Below are positions 43,910-56,559 of a stretch of 64,000 bases of DNA, piece by piece. Position 1 is the stretch's first letter. Each line of letters begins with the position of its first letter. The DNA is from Diorhabda sublineata. Lineage: Eukaryota; Arthropoda; Insecta; Coleoptera; Chrysomelidae. Both the position numbers and the translations under genes were made by a program. The notes beneath the pieces were generated by a model, which was given only the letters and a program-made list of their open reading frames with translations, searched no databases and was not told where the DNA came from. The stretch covers positions 35,400,086 through 35,464,085 of the forward strand of contig NC_079475.1 in assembly GCF_026230105.1 (NCBI RefSeq). The letters run 5' to 3'.

Positions 43910-44639
43910 ATCTTTTACGGAATAATTTTGTAATTAATAAAATTGTTAAAATGCTGGAAAATATGTATTTTAGGTATCTTCTAATAGAAAATCAATTCAA
44001 TATAACAAGTAAAAATTCTATCAATTAATATAATTACGCACATTGTAAATGTCAAGTCATATTTTGATAAAGACTTTAAGAAAAGTCGAAACGAGACCTT
44101 GAATCAAGATAAATCATCACAAAAAAAATATACATATATCATTGACTTTTCAATAAACTAAACTAAACGCACAGACAAAGTAAAAGGAATAGAAAAATCT
44201 CGACACAGTTTGTAACTCTTTTTTGGTTCGGCCAATTTTAGAAATATTTCCTAATTTCGCAGGAACATTATTCGATACTTCCTTTAGATTCTTCGTTTCT
44301 TGTTATATACAAAGGTAAATTTAAAAAATGGAAGGTAACCTTTTGGAGTTGACTCGTTGATAGACTGTAATGTTAACAAACGTTTTGACGTCTTGTTTAT
44401 TGCTATATCTCAATTCTAAGAGAAATAACAGCACTTAATTTCTCTTCACTACTAATTGAAATTAATGTTTGAGATTCACAACATTGATTTATTCTTCAAC
44501 ATTTCATTCGTACGCAATAACACTAATTTACACGTTATCCAACTTTCAGTTCTGCTTGATATCTTGTATGTCCTCCAAGTGCTCTTCTGAGTCAATGGTT
44601 TCAGATCAACATCATTAATAATTGGTTAAATGACACAGC
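43910..44639. other. AT-rich stretch, nothing recognised
   Basis: No supported feature. Confidence 0.5.
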
Positions 44640-44880
44640 CTGAAATATCGAATAGGCAGCTACGAATTGCGCCTGATTCATCACTGCAGGGACTCTGTTC
44701 TTTAGCCTGTTCAATTGGACTAAGATCTGACCAATCCATTGTATTTATATCAACGTCGTTCACATTTAGGACCACGTAAAGTTGAGCATTATCGCGCGTG
44801 AGAAAAAAACTACTCACATTGATAGAAGAGATAGGCACGAGATACTCTTGCAGAATGTCCTCAATGTAAATTCAATAAAC
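44626..44880 (-). pseudogene. Tc1-family transposase remnant
   Basis: The minus strand reads YIEDILQEYLVPIS (44878-44837), then FLTRDNAQLYVVLNVNDVDI and NTMDWSDLSPIEQAKEQ (to about 44695). This matches Tc1 proteins: YIEDILxPxVVPxxxxxG...LMQDNARPHxAxxVxxxLxxxxIxTMDWPxxSPDLNPIEHxWD, with the second Asp and the final Glu of the DDE triad kept. The Pro-Asp-Leu-Asn piece and about 30 residues before the end are deleted. The tail SGAIRSCLFDISGCVI fits the C-terminus. The N-terminal half is absent. Confidence 0.72.
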
Positions 44881-45837
44881 CCACCCCAGATAGAACATCT
44901 AACAAAAGAAAGTGAAAGTGAAGTTGATTTGCTCGCTCTGTTCTCCTTTTCAAAGATATAGTCTTTCTCTTATATCAAAATAATGAACGCAACTCAACAA
45001 TATGAGCGGTAGCATTTGTGCTTTCTACGTTCTGTGGGCTTTTACTTAAACCACTCTCAGTCTTTTTTAATGATTCTATGTCTTTTTCGAGTTCTTAGAA
45101 CTTATTCCTGAAGGTTAATCGTAGTTATAGTCGAAGGTTTATATATAATTTTATGTGCAGAATAAACTTTAGACGATTTAAAGGCTTTTCAGAAAAAATA
45201 TCTCCAGAATGTGTCAAATTAGTTTCTCCTGAACCACAGCTTCTTTTCGTGTCACAGAAATCCAAGGAAACTAAATAAAAAATTGTCAAAATACTATTTA
45301 GCAGATAATTATCAAATTCTCTCTTAATTTCAATAATTCTAAAAATTTCAAATATTAATACACCCAATAATAAAATTACCACTGAAGAAAATTATTCTTT
45401 GTTGTTTACTATCAAGTAATAAAATTTAAATGTGACTTAAAGTATTAAACTATTTCGACTATTAATCGGCATTCTTAATACACTTATTAGTTTAATAACA
45501 ACTATTTCATTAAAAGTTCTTACTGAAATTAAGATAAAATTGATTGTTTGAGAACTACTGATAATTTCAATAATTCAACATAAGCAGCGCTATCTATTTA
45601 TTCCAGTTACAATCAAAATAAAATTAGTTATAACGTTAATATTTAGAGGCGCTGCGAGCGGCCTACATTCTTCAAACACATAAACATAAAATTCCGTTAA
45701 TACCAGGAAATCTCAAAAGATGTCTCGTAACAATAACATCAAGATTTTGAATGTAAATTTAATCAGGATAAAAATATTGTAACAAAAAATATTATCTACT
45801 TTGATCGAATATAATACATATATCCTAAATAAGTCAA
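44881..45837. other. Upstream flank of mRpL14, nothing recognised
   Basis: A minus frame at 45125-45382 has no motif. No divergent gene was found. Confidence 0.45.
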
Positions 45838-45932
45838 GTACACTTGTACTATTTGTGATACGTTACCCACACTTTTTTTATATGAAACTGTCATTTATCA
45901 ACATAACCTAACTAATTCTGTATTTTTTGAAA
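45838..45932 (+). promoter_or_regulatory. Probable mRpL14 promoter and 5' UTR
   Basis: The bases before the start codon include AACATAACCTAACTAA at 45900-45915. AACCTAA-type motifs are often seen just upstream of insect housekeeping genes. No convincing TATA box is positioned for a start site. The assignment rests on location and that motif only. Confidence 0.35.
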
Positions 45933-46532
45933 ATGTTCTCATCTAAATTATTACAAAAAAATATAATAAATACAAAAACCGTCAATTGCAATTTTCATTT
46001 AACGAGTCAAATAAATGAAATACAAAAATTGACAAGACTACGGGTAGTAGATAATAGTGAGATTGGAAAACAAGCGATGGCAGAAGGAAAACCCCCTAGA
46101 TGTATTCATGTGTATAACAAAACTGGTGTGGGAAAAATAGGTATGATTTACAAACGTTTTTATTTTGTTCTTTCTGATACGTTCAAATTAACAGTTAATT
46201 ATGTAAGTTAAGAATGTTCTAGTAACCACAAATAAGAATAAATTTTTGCTCAACTTCAAGTTTATAATATTCTTGTAGGAGACCAAGTATTAGTGGCTAT
46301 TAAAGGTGAAAAGAAAAAAGGAATCTTAGTGGGATTGAAACAAAATCAAAATCCGAAAGTACCAAAATTTGATAGCAACAATCTTGTATTAATTGACGAT
46401 AATGGCACTCCATTAGGTACTAGAATACATGTACCTATACCAACTATTCTTAGAAGCATTTTAAAAGCGAAGACACACGCTAAAGGTGCTGATTACACAA
46501 AATTGTTGGGAATTGCCTCAAAATTTGTTTGA
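45933..46532 (+). CDS. mRpL14: Mitochondrial ribosomal protein L14 (uL14m), two exons
   Basis: Nuclear gene for a protein of the mitochondrial large ribosomal subunit; L14 binds 23S-type rRNA near the subunit interface. Exon 1 is 45933-46140 and exon 2 is 46279-46532 (TGA stop), giving 462 nt and 153 residues. The splice joins the last base of exon 1 to GA of exon 2 to make a Gly codon. Recognisable L14 blocks are LRVVDNS, GKPPRCIHVYNK, the junction VGKI-GDQVLVAIKG, KKGILVG, and the conserved C-terminal FDSNNLVLIDDNGTPLGTR followed by HVPIP. The first 28 residues contain no Asp or Glu and several Lys, as expected of a mitochondrial targeting presequence. The start is the ATG at 45933; an in-frame TTG two codons earlier is unlikely. 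Length and blocks fit insect homologues recalled from knowledge. No neighbouring gene shares a promoter or overlaps it. Very likely functional: no stop, shift or missing block. Confidence 0.96.
46141..46278 (+). other. mRpL14 intron (138 nt, GT-AG, phase 1)
   Basis: The donor is GTATGA directly after the Lys-Ile codons. The acceptor is TTCTTGTAG. Reading through the intron meets a stop at 46209-46211, while splicing restores the conserved GKIGD block. Size and AT content are ordinary for an insect intron. Confidence 0.93.
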
Positions 46533-46562
46533 CTAGATTTAATTTGTAGCCAATTTTAAGAC

Positions 46563-46568
46563 AATAAA
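46563..46568 (+). terminator. Poly(A) signal AATAAA of mRpL14
   Basis: A canonical AATAAA lies 31 bases after the stop codon and is followed by a GT-rich stretch (TTTCGTGTTCATTC). The 3' UTR would therefore be very short, as is common for ribosomal protein genes. Confidence 0.7.
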
Positions 46569-46579
46569 ATTTCGTGTTC

Positions 46580-47251
46580 ATTCTTTACTGTCTTCCAAAT
46601 CTTTTCTATGGCAACTTGTTCTCTAGATTTTACTGCTTAATTTGTAGTATTTCAGGTAGTCTCTAGGTCTTCTTATAGTAGCTTCTTCAGTGGATATGGT
46701 AATTACATTTTTTCAATCTGCTGCAAATATACAGTTTGTATCTTTGAAGAGTTTTGATTGGTAGAAAATGAAACACAAACATTTACAGCTCAGTATTTTT
46801 ATTGAAATATTCAGAATTGTACAAGCAACACAACATAACTATAATAAAAGCACATACCTAACTGTGCAGTGAATTAATCTGACCAGACCACAAAGACTAT
46901 TAATAGTTATTGTATCACATTAACAGAACTAGTGAAAAGTATACACATATTTACAAATTAGACACAACACCTGAAAGTGTTCAGAGCCATATGTTTAAAT
47001 AATAATATGTATCAATATAGCTGATATAATAATAAATATTCTTTCAAATAAACAAAATAAAGGTAGATATATTTTTAAAACGCAAAAGTTGATCATTTGA
47101 AGATAATAACTGCTTTCTATTTATGTTTAAGTGAACTGAAACACTCAGTTATGTATGCTATAATCAAATAATGACGTCACTGTTTTCATTAATATAGTAT
47201 TGTGTATTTATTTGCTTATTTTGATGACAAAATCTGACAACGTGATGTCCT
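46580..47251. other. Downstream flank of mRpL14, nothing recognised
   Basis: No frames over 60 codons. Confidence 0.55.
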
Positions 47252-47279
47252 ACAGACCTAATAACGTTATTAGGTCTGT
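47252..47279. repeat. Perfect 28-bp palindrome
   Basis: ACAGACCTAATAAC followed directly by its reverse complement, centred between 47265 and 47266, no loop. A weaker pair TCTCACTTGT (47287-47296) and ACAAGTGAGA (47338-47347) lies just downstream, so this may be part of a small foldback element. Confidence 0.95.
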
Positions 47280-48414
47280 GGTTATGTCTCACTTGTGAAG
47301 CTGAAAAGGAACGTGCACTGAACTGAGTTACGACGTTACAAGTGAGAATAATCTGAGTTGGGATGGGAAACAGCTAATAACTTTTATTGGATCGTTAGAA
47401 GAAATATTTCAATATTGTTTATGTTTTATATATAGACATTTGCCTTAATATGAATTTCACTAATTTTGCGAGTATATAGAGTGATACAAAAACATCAAGC
47501 AGTCCATAAAAATTCATTATATCTATCCCAATACATATCGTAAAGGAATTTTAATTCTATTCTGAGCCTACCATAGTAACGAATTTTTCCGGTTTATAAA
47601 TTTATATTAATGAGATGGCAGTGTTAAATTATAAGCTTCCGTAAAACAACTGGTGTTGTTCAAAACTTATTTGCCGCAAATACTTGCGAGTCATGATTAG
47701 TTATCGAATTTCTTACTAAGACTGAAGTTCCATTTTTGTATTTCTGGATTATATTTATTATTTTCGAAAAAAATTAATCCGAAGAAAATGAAATCATAAA
47801 ATGAACACACAAAAACAATCTAGAATACACTTCCTTATATTTATAATATAATTAATAGACTCAGAATAAAAATAGGTTTGGACTTCGCTTACACAGCTTA
47901 GTTTTAAAAACGATTAGGATCATAGTAGAGGCCATTCGACTTACAGGTTACTCCGGAATAGCATAGTAAAATATTAATATTATCAATTCATATAAATACA
48001 ATCACAGTAACAAATGGAATCATTAAAAGATAAATAATCCTGATTTAGTGAGTGGTATTTCATTGGTATATTTTTTAAAAGATATTTTAAGGATATTTTT
48101 GATTTTTGAGGCTCTTTACTTTTAAATGTTTTTGCTGTTTAGTCAAGGACATAAATGTCGATTAAAAAATGCCAATCACAATCATGAAATAAAAAAATAT
48201 TTATAAACATAACAATAATAAATTGTTGAAAATATCGAGATATTTAAATGTAAGAACAGTTTAAATGAGGACAATGGGCCTTAAGGAATGAGTGTAAAAT
48301 TTCCCCTCTGAGATAGAAGTGTACTTTCTGGATTTGTTTTTCGTGGGAGGAAGTTCATGGGTTGGAATATTTTAATATAAATAGTTATGTTGTTAATATG
48401 TTTTAATTTACCTT
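47280..48414. other. AT-rich stretch, nothing recognised
   Basis: Apart from the short inverted pair noted with the palindrome at 47252, nothing is supported. Confidence 0.5.
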
Positions 48415-48525
48415 CGGTCTCTGAAGACGATAACTTTGTTATCAAAACGCGCCAGACAGTGTAATTTGTGAGTGTTGGTGTACTGGTAGTGTAAACAATG
48501 TGTTCAGTATGAATATAATCAACAG
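48415..48525 (-). mobile_element. Solo 3' end of the RTE-like element
   Basis: 48468-48509 read on the minus strand matches 32399-32440 at 37 of 42 positions. The adjoining CTTCGGTCTCTGAAGACG and the small palindrome GATAACTTTGTTATC (48429-48443) are familiar from insect non-LTR 3' UTRs. No coding part is present, so the copy was almost completely 5'-truncated. Confidence 0.7.
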
Positions 48526-51500
48526 TTCAAGAAATAGTTCCAGGCAAATATAATGATAACTACTTTTGGATTTTCAAGACGAGAAGTGGAAAATATTTTT
48601 TTAAAGGAAGAGAATATTTAAACTAAATTAAAAATTCCTTGGCGTAAAACATTTATTTTGAAAAAATCAAAAATAATCCCTAATTTTGTGTATTAATCAA
48701 ACCACTTGATAAAAGATATACCAAAACTACATTCCATTCAATAATTATTAAAGATAGACTTACAGTTACATCTATTATTAAAGTTTTATTATTACTATCG
48801 CTACACCCAGTCTTACTTCAACTTTATTACCAAATCTCTAATTCAAAGCAATAGCAGTGCAAACCATGAAACAACTTTGTTAATAACGAAATGGATAAAG
48901 CTCCCTTAAAAATTCTAATAAACAAAGCAGAAGTCAATGGTATAATTTTTCTCAACTTTTTTATATTCCCACTATTATCACAGCAAGTTCAATTTACAGA
49001 AATTATACAGAATGCTCAAGAGAAATTTATTTTTAGGTTATAGAAAAATCCATTCTATTGCTTACAATTTTTTTATTCGATTCTTTTAGTTAAAAAGCAA
49101 TAGACAGGAATCATTTTTTTTCGCATAGTTCGAAATTCGTTTAATCAAATTTACTTACTTCTTATAAAGTATGGACCCAAGCAAATATATATTATAGTAT
49201 TTAGAAATTACTCAAGTAAGTACTACAAGTTGAGTTATTTTTACACTATTCGACATTGTAATTTTTTAGGTGTTGGCATATAATGAATGTTCAATTTAGA
49301 ATAAGTTTGAATTAATAACACTAAAATATGATGTAAGAACTAGTTATTACTTACATTTCTCCCAGAAATAACACCGTTTAAAATGTTATTTCTCATACAC
49401 AAGAGTAATTACTACATATATATACACTATGGATAGGTATTTAGATTTTTTCATTGACAAATGATATAATAAATATCAAAATTGTAAATTTGATGTGAAA
49501 TCTAAGTTTTCCTACGACCACTTATAAAAATGATGATTGCACACTCATTTTTACCTAAGAAAGTACACAGGTACTTAAAATAACAAAACATACATGTATT
49601 CATATGTTATATATGGTCTCGAACGATAGAGGGAATACGCGAATACAATATGAATCTGGCTGGGTGCCGAAAGGCAAAAGGCTAAATTTAAGAAGACTGA
49701 AGAACTAGACAATATGATTTACAAATTCACTTAGTAATTGTTATGATGAACAACTTTACATTCAACTTTTATAACGTCTCAGAAAAAAAGTAAAAAACAA
49801 AATCATTAAGAATTATTTAGTTCTTGTTAGGTACCTATCTAATCTATTTAGTATAAAAATTTATTGTTCTATGGGTTTTTTAGTTATAAAATATTTCATA
49901 ATCATTCTTTCTGTGTTTGTCATCTCTATTATATATTACAAAATAAAAAATATTTTGTAGTATATTTTTCAACATATGTGTTGAAATACTTTTCAACGCA
50001 TGCGTCATATTGTTTAATTGACTTTCTTATTTAAAAAATACGTTTTTTTGAAGAATTTTTTACGTGGTCGTAGGAAACATATTGTACATAACTCATTAGA
50101 GAGTGTATTTCGCATTCGTTACGTTTCAGCACTCGCTGCTTTCAAACATACAATGCAAACAAAAGCTTATTTGTTTAAAAATAAAACAATTCCTTTTGTT
50201 CTGGAGAACCATCTTCACGTCCCAATATTAAAAACTGATATTACATCTGCTTTGCTTATCTAAAATTGCTTATAATAGTCTGTTTATAATAAAAAAAATA
50301 ATGAAACCAAGTAATTTGTTAATGAAAGATTCAGGTTTGGTAGAGAGCATTATAAATTTTTTGTCTTATTTCGAAATTATTCTATTTTGGTTTCTGTACA
50401 AAATGGCAGTGTTCGGGAATACAATATATTGTAGTTAAAATGATGTGGGAAAAAGTAATATAACTTGAAATAATCACACACAGTTAAATTTAACTTTTCG
50501 TATACTTGGTACCTAAATTCATTATCATTTTGTTTTATTACTTTTTCCATATCTCTATAATATTGACAACGTATTGAAATAAAATATTTTTTGTTCAAAA
50601 TATTTGTCGTTTGAGAATGTTGAAATAGTTTTTTCAGTAATATGACAAATTATTTTCTATGCAGACTAAATGATTCGAAACCTTATCCTAAAATTTTGCT
50701 CAAGAAGCAAATGCAGTACTGCACTATAAGCCAGAAGTAATAAGTTTTTGCCTAAAATCAATTAAAAATATACCTTAAAAAAAGTTTTTCAGTCTTGATT
50801 TGATAATTGTTCGACAAACTAATACTAGTCATTTTTTGGTCATCTTTAATGTCTTTTGAAATAGACTGTTTACATTTCTCAACAGTTTTCAGTTACAAAA
50901 TATTCACCCTATGTTTGCATATTCAGTTTTGTTAAAAGTTCGCTTGCAGGCCATTCTCCTAATCGATTAGTTGGTTAACTAACTCCATTTATATGACTTG
51001 ACTTAGACAAAAGGGATAACACTGACTAGAAGTATTTCTAAAAAAAATTGCTTCAATATCTATTATAAATATATAAAAAAACGCTTTAATCTGTTTCATA
51101 TTCCACAAAAATTTTTATTACAGTGCGCTGCCATAAATTGATAACAACCAAGTTTATTGGAACAATATTTTATGTATTTTATTTAAAAATACCCTTCCAA
51201 ACCTAAACCTATCTATCACTTTTTTAAGTAATTAAATTTTTTGAATTGTAACATAATTATAGTACAAAATGATACAAATTGTCAATTCTTCATATACCTT
51301 AAGAACTTTTTTATTACTTAGGTCCTAAATGTTTTAAACAATACAAGTAGCATAAGAAAAAGTTAAGTCACGGGAAAAAAAGTTTTCTATTATGAAGTTC
51401 GTAGTTTTTAATTATATTAAAATTTTTATTCATCTATCAAACGAAGTGATGCTCTGATGGCCACGTGCCGGAGAACATCAGGCCTCAGTTTCCATTTCTG

Positions 51501-52029
51501 ATATTTTTTTTATTTTATACATAAAAATATTGACGTGACATACTTTTTCTTATCTAATATTCAAATAGACAAAGTAAATATATATATTATTACTAAAATT
51601 ATGAAAACCCTTGCATGCAAAACTAATTCTATTAAAACTAAGTTGATCCTAATTAATGTGATTTGAAAAACAAATAGTAGCCGATCCATAAAATTTGAAG
51701 AGATTGAAAAAACAACAAACTGTAGGATCTTTAGCATTGAAATAAATATCATTTTTTCATATTTTTTGTTTGACGAATTTAAACATCTTGCAGAATAATC
51801 AACTTTTGGTACAACTGCTTAAAAGTAGATCGAGTTCACAAACTTTAAAGTGAATAGTTTAATACTTACATATTTAATGTTTTTAACAAAAGTTTTATAC
51901 GTACCTAATCAATTTCAAATGTGGTTTCTATTATACATAAATAATTTCGATGGATTTACGTCTAAAATTGTGGCTAATACGTCCTGAAAGTGAATGACTT
52001 TATGTTGATTTAGCAAAATTTGTCCAAAC
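48526..52029. other. Long AT-rich stretch, nothing recognised
   Basis: Frames at 50018-50263, 50377-50598 and 51561-51752 have no family motif and AT-driven composition. Confidence 0.5.
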
Positions 52030-52530
52030 TTATATGTAAATATAACATCACTCAATAAAATCGTGTGACTGACACACAGAGGGCGCTGCCATTGTTAAAT
52101 CCATATGACGTTTATGAAGTACTTTGAAGAGACTAGGTTTGAAATTTCATGACATTTTTATTAGTCATAAACAAGTGATAGTGAAGCTACTTTTATTATC
52201 TTCAAAACAATGGATTCAAAACATTTTCGTTAATTTGTCATTGCTTCTTGATGAAACATAAGTATAAGCTCAGCAATGGCTTCAAAAGTCTTATCCGGAC
52301 TTTGCTCCATCGAAAAGAATTAATTGTTGTTGGTTTGCAGAATATAAACGTGGTTGTACAGACACTGATGATGGTGAACGTTCTGAGCGTACAATTGAGG
52401 TGGTTACTTCAGAAAACATAAAAAGGTCCACAAATTAGTTGTGGTTGAGGTCGTAAAGATATCAGAAGGCAGTATATTTACAAATATACATGAATATTTG
52501 ATCATGAGAAAGCTTTTTTTAAAGTGTCAC
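52030..52530 (+). mobile_element. Mariner remnant, 5' UTR and N-terminal third
   Basis: A leader containing ACAGAGGGCGCTGCC (52076-52090) precedes ATG at 52210, which reads MDSKHFR and stops. The frame resumes as WLQKSYPDFAPSKRINCCWF and AEYKRGCTDTDDGERSERTI (52277-52400), then in another frame KKVHKLV, KISEGSIFTNIHEYLIMRK (52455-52512). These are the mariner blocks FRxxIKHxxL, WVxEFKRGRTSTxDxxRSGRPxEVxT, IHxxVLxDRRxKxREIAExxxISxGSVxxILHExLxMRK. The DDE catalytic part is absent; homology fades after about 52530. Confidence 0.72.
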
Positions 52531-53014
52531 AAAATATTAAATAAAATTGGAGATTAGGAATTTGTTTTATTTTACTAATGAAATTTTTGTTAGTGGCAGC
52601 CTTGATACAATGGCAAGAGACTTGCAATATTCTGATTTTGCAAGAAATTGAATGTAATTTATCTTGAACCATGCCAAATGGCCTTTAGCCAGTCAAAATA
52701 CCCATGCACACATCACCAGATGATTCACAAAACAATTTACAATTGCCTCAAATAGAAAAAACGTAATAGAATCGTTATTTGTAGCAGTTCTTATTGTTCA
52801 TATGAATGTAGAATGAACTGATTACATTTATTACATTGCTTTGCATTAGCATTTGGAACGGCCGTACATTGGCCCCTCTTTTTCGCCGCGTCCCGATCAA
52901 ATCTCTTTATTTTAGCAAAAGTTTTCTTACTGTTGACGGAACTGTATTAGTTTAGATTGTATTACTACATTATTGATAGTAATTGTTGGACATTGGTTCT
53001 TTCTTGAACTGATT

Positions 53015-53265
53015 TTAATTTGAGTAGACTCTTGTTACATCTTCTAAGAGGTTAAGACTGTATAAAATAACTGTATCATCCACAAATGTTCCTGTTATAG
53101 TATTTTCTGTCATAGGGAGATCTGATGTAAATAATAAACAAAATATTTTCCCCAGAGCGCTGCTCTGTGGTAGTCCAGAGTTGAGACTTCTCCATTGATT
53201 ATGGTTCTGAATTATGTGAGTAAATAACACTTGAATAATTTGAAGTAAGATGGAAAGTAATGTAA
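53015..53265 (-). pseudogene. Jockey-like RT fragment
   Basis: Minus strand: FPSYFKLFKCYLLT (about 53256-53215) then, in a second frame, NQWRSLNSGLPQSSALGKIF, CLLFTSDLPMTENT and GTFVDDTVILYS. This is the Jockey arrangement LPxYFxxLxSYLxxR...SxxRPIxAGVPQGSVLGPxLYLLYTSDLP...ATFADDTAIL. The catalytic DD is kept but the preceding Ala is Val. The flanking RT blocks and C-terminus are missing. Confidence 0.75.
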
Positions 53266-54309
53266 CCTTTTAAGGCTTGACTTATACACTGATGGATGGA
53301 AAAAATCGAGAGAATAGAATTAATATTAACTCTATGATCGAGAGGCAAAATTAAATCTTGAGCCTGCAACTTGTTTTGTCTACCTCCTCAATTGCTTTGA
53401 TTTGTGCAAGCAATCAAAGATAAAAACCAGGTATTTTTTCAAAAAGCGTGAAATTTTAATTTGATAAAAGTTTGTGAACTTTCTTAACTTAATTAAGCAT
53501 TCAATACACTCCCATTTCACATTTCATAAGTTTTGTTTATGAAATTTTGAAACATTTATTCTTGTTAATTCAAAGTTAAAAAAATGTGTTCAGACAATAT
53601 TAATTCTGGTTGCTTATATTCAATTGTTTTTGGTACAAAAAATGTTTATTTTTTCCCCAAAGATACTTAAGAAAATCTACATTACCTACATTGATTCTTA
53701 CACAAAGAGGATTCGAAAAATTTGTATGTTAATATGCATTTTTAATAAATGCAACATTTAATCAAATTATTAGAAATAGGAAGCCAGCTTCCTCATTTGT
53801 AAATTGGTATAAGTGCGTCAATTTTATAAATATGTAACTATCTCTCTGCAAACTGTTATTTGGCACATTAAAAAAGGAATCTTTTTTGAGAAAGTCTAAA
53901 TTTTTTTATAATTTTAAAAAATCTATTCACTAAACTGGATATCTCATTTTTTTAAGTGAAATTAACACACTTATACTTTGCTATACAGGATGTCCTAAAC
54001 TATTCATAAAGTGTTTCAACATATTTTTTTTAATAAATTTTGCATATTGATAGTATGTCACCCAAAAAACACTTAATTTAACATATTTTCAAATATATAT
54101 TTCAAGGTTATAATTCTTGTCAGAATTCTTTTCTAAATTGTCCAAGACTAAGAGGTATTTAAGCAGCTGATGATTAACCTTAAATTACAAGGAAACACTA
54201 AACCAAAACAATCAACACACTCAATGGTAAAAGTAATACAAAGTGGAAAAGAGATTTTTTTAATGGTATGTAAAACAGTTTAATGAAATATAAATTAATT
54301 AGTAGAAAT
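53266..54309. other. AT-rich stretch, nothing recognised
   Basis: No supported feature. Confidence 0.5.
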
Positions 54310-54728
54310 TCTACCATCGAATTATTGTAGCGATTCTTCTTTTTTAACCGGCACTTCTCAACCAATCTCAATCGACTGCCAATGTGTGTGTCTCCAACCT
54401 CCAACGTCGAATCCCTAGCTGGATCAAGTCCACCGCAACGTCCTCTAACCAACGCGGTCTTCCTCTAGGAGCTCCAAAATCTACGCGGGTATCGAGCACC
54501 TGAGACGCGAGACCCCGAATTAACGTCACTAAATCTGGCTCGCCATACATCTGTCTCATCTCAGAATTTCTCCGCTCATCTGTCGTCGCATCCGTATGGA
54601 CAAATTATTGTCTTGTAAATTGTGAGCTTTGACCTTCATGAGAGCCCTATAATCTTGAGCGCTCTCTGGACTGCCCAGAAGCATCTGTTCTCCGCAGCAA
54701 CTCTTGCCTTGATCTCCGTTGTCACGTT
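54310..54728 (-). pseudogene. Non-LTR retrotransposon ORF2 C-terminus
   Basis: Minus strand from 54728: TEIKARVAAENRCFWAVQRA, RSKLTIYKTIICPYGC (family RxKLxxYKTLIRPVLxYGxETW), then MYGEPDLVTLIRGLASQVLD and GAPRGRPRWLEDVAVDLIQL followed by GIRRWRL, then AVD-stop-DWLRSAG. The ending GRPRWLDDVxxDLxxLGVRxWRxxAxDRxxWRxxxxxAK is standard for one large group of insect non-LTR elements. A stop and a shift near the end. The RT domain is not present upstream. The segment is clearly GC-richer than its flanks, so it is probably a recent insertion. Confidence 0.8.
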
Positions 54729-56559
54729 ATTATCTTCAGTTTTCATTGTTATCGTTTATAATATTCATATCGGGTTTTTATACGTAAATATTTCATAAAA
54801 AGTTTATTGACAATGAATTCAAATAGAATAGTGGTATGTGCCATTATTGTAGAGTAATTATTATTTTAATTAATAAATGATAGTATTAGTATTAAACGAG
54901 TGTGTATGATAATATTTTAATTAGTTAATTGATTTCCGAAACATAATTTAATTAATAATAAGAAATAAGACAATGTGTTACTTTTGATGGCTCGTTACCA
55001 CATATCTGTGATTGATATCAATTACCATTGTGCTAATTTGAATTATCTATGTATATTGAAGATTTAGATCTTATTAAAGGATTACTGTATAAGAAGATCT
55101 ACTATAAATCTTCCCCATTTTTTTCTAATGATTTCATGATTCTAAATATTAAATTAACATTAGAATTAGTTAGGGTAGGTATTATTCTCCCTTGCTAGGC
55201 CCTAATATCTTTCTTATTTCATGTTTTTTTATGATAATGATAAATTAATTGAGGTTAAAATTTGTATTACTAAAAGTTAATTGTTAAAAAAATTATGTGT
55301 TCCATTGTAATAATAAACAAACTATCTTTAAAATAAGTTAACAAAGAATACATTTAATATAAGAAATTCAAGAGGTAATGGAAAACAACAGTATTATCTG
55401 GAAATATGATAGATAAAAAGTTTACGGAACCATACATCATACCACTTGATCATTAGAATTTAGCAGTATCAATACTTTTCTATCTTCTCAAAATATAATA
55501 GATAAAATAAAAAATTTTTGACTTTATATTTAACCATCTAACATTATTCTAATGTACAAGATTACTTTTAATGAAAATTAAAAAAACATTTGATTTTTTA
55601 TAAATTCAATGCCGTCACCATCATAAGTATTTAATATTTCGTTTAAAAATAAAAATAAATGGACATATTTCTATATTTAGTATAAATATTTGAGTGACAT
55701 ATTTAAATCGAATAACCTAACAACTATGTTTATAATATATAGACAACCTGTATATAATACATATAGACACATGGCTGAATTTCCAATAGTATTTTTTTCT
55801 CCACTGATAATTAGGTAGGTAATATATTTGAGATAAACAATTTTAAAAATTAATTCACACTTATTTTGTCAATTATGCTTAGAGAAAAAAACATGCTAAT
55901 GTTTTACATATGTATAACTTTGTAACCTACATGTATTTTTTAAGAGACGAAACCGAACTGGTTTTGCTGGAATTTTAAATCCTTCCTAAATCGTTCTGTA
56001 TATCAAACACACGCATTTGTCATATTTCAAAAAATAAAAATACCCAGAAAAATATTTTCGTATATGTACGTTAAGTTTTCATGAAAGCTAATCATATTCA
56101 TAACAATTAAACGTATCGGTGAATAATTCATCCGATATATTGACAAGATTTAATATCTTGCGACAAAAAATTGTTATTTGCTACAACTCTCAACGATGTA
56201 TAAAAATATGATTTCATTTACATATACATACATATTAAATTTTATTCAATCATCAAATTCTAAGAAATATAACAAAATGTGCGGCTCTCCTCGTTCTAAC
56301 TGTTCCTATCTTCACCTAAAAATATCATCAGTTGTTTACCAGCAACATGCATATTTCACTATCGACTACGAGAGAAATTAACGATTGCCATTCCTTTCAA
56401 CTTTACCTAAATCAAACACCTGTAATCAAGTTTACCATCATTAATCACGTGGTTTCTAATAATAACAGACAGTAGATATCAGTAATACTGGTCTGTTCAT
56501 AATTGAGATAAATATTGACGATACAAACATGTAAGTCCCTGTCTACCAGAAGGTGTAGG
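54729..56559. other. AT-rich stretch, nothing recognised
   Basis: A 67-codon frame at 56178-56381 has no motif. Confidence 0.5.

Noticed and set aside
50018..50263. 81-codon plus-strand frame
   Set aside because: No ATG at its beginning, no family resemblance, AT-driven composition.
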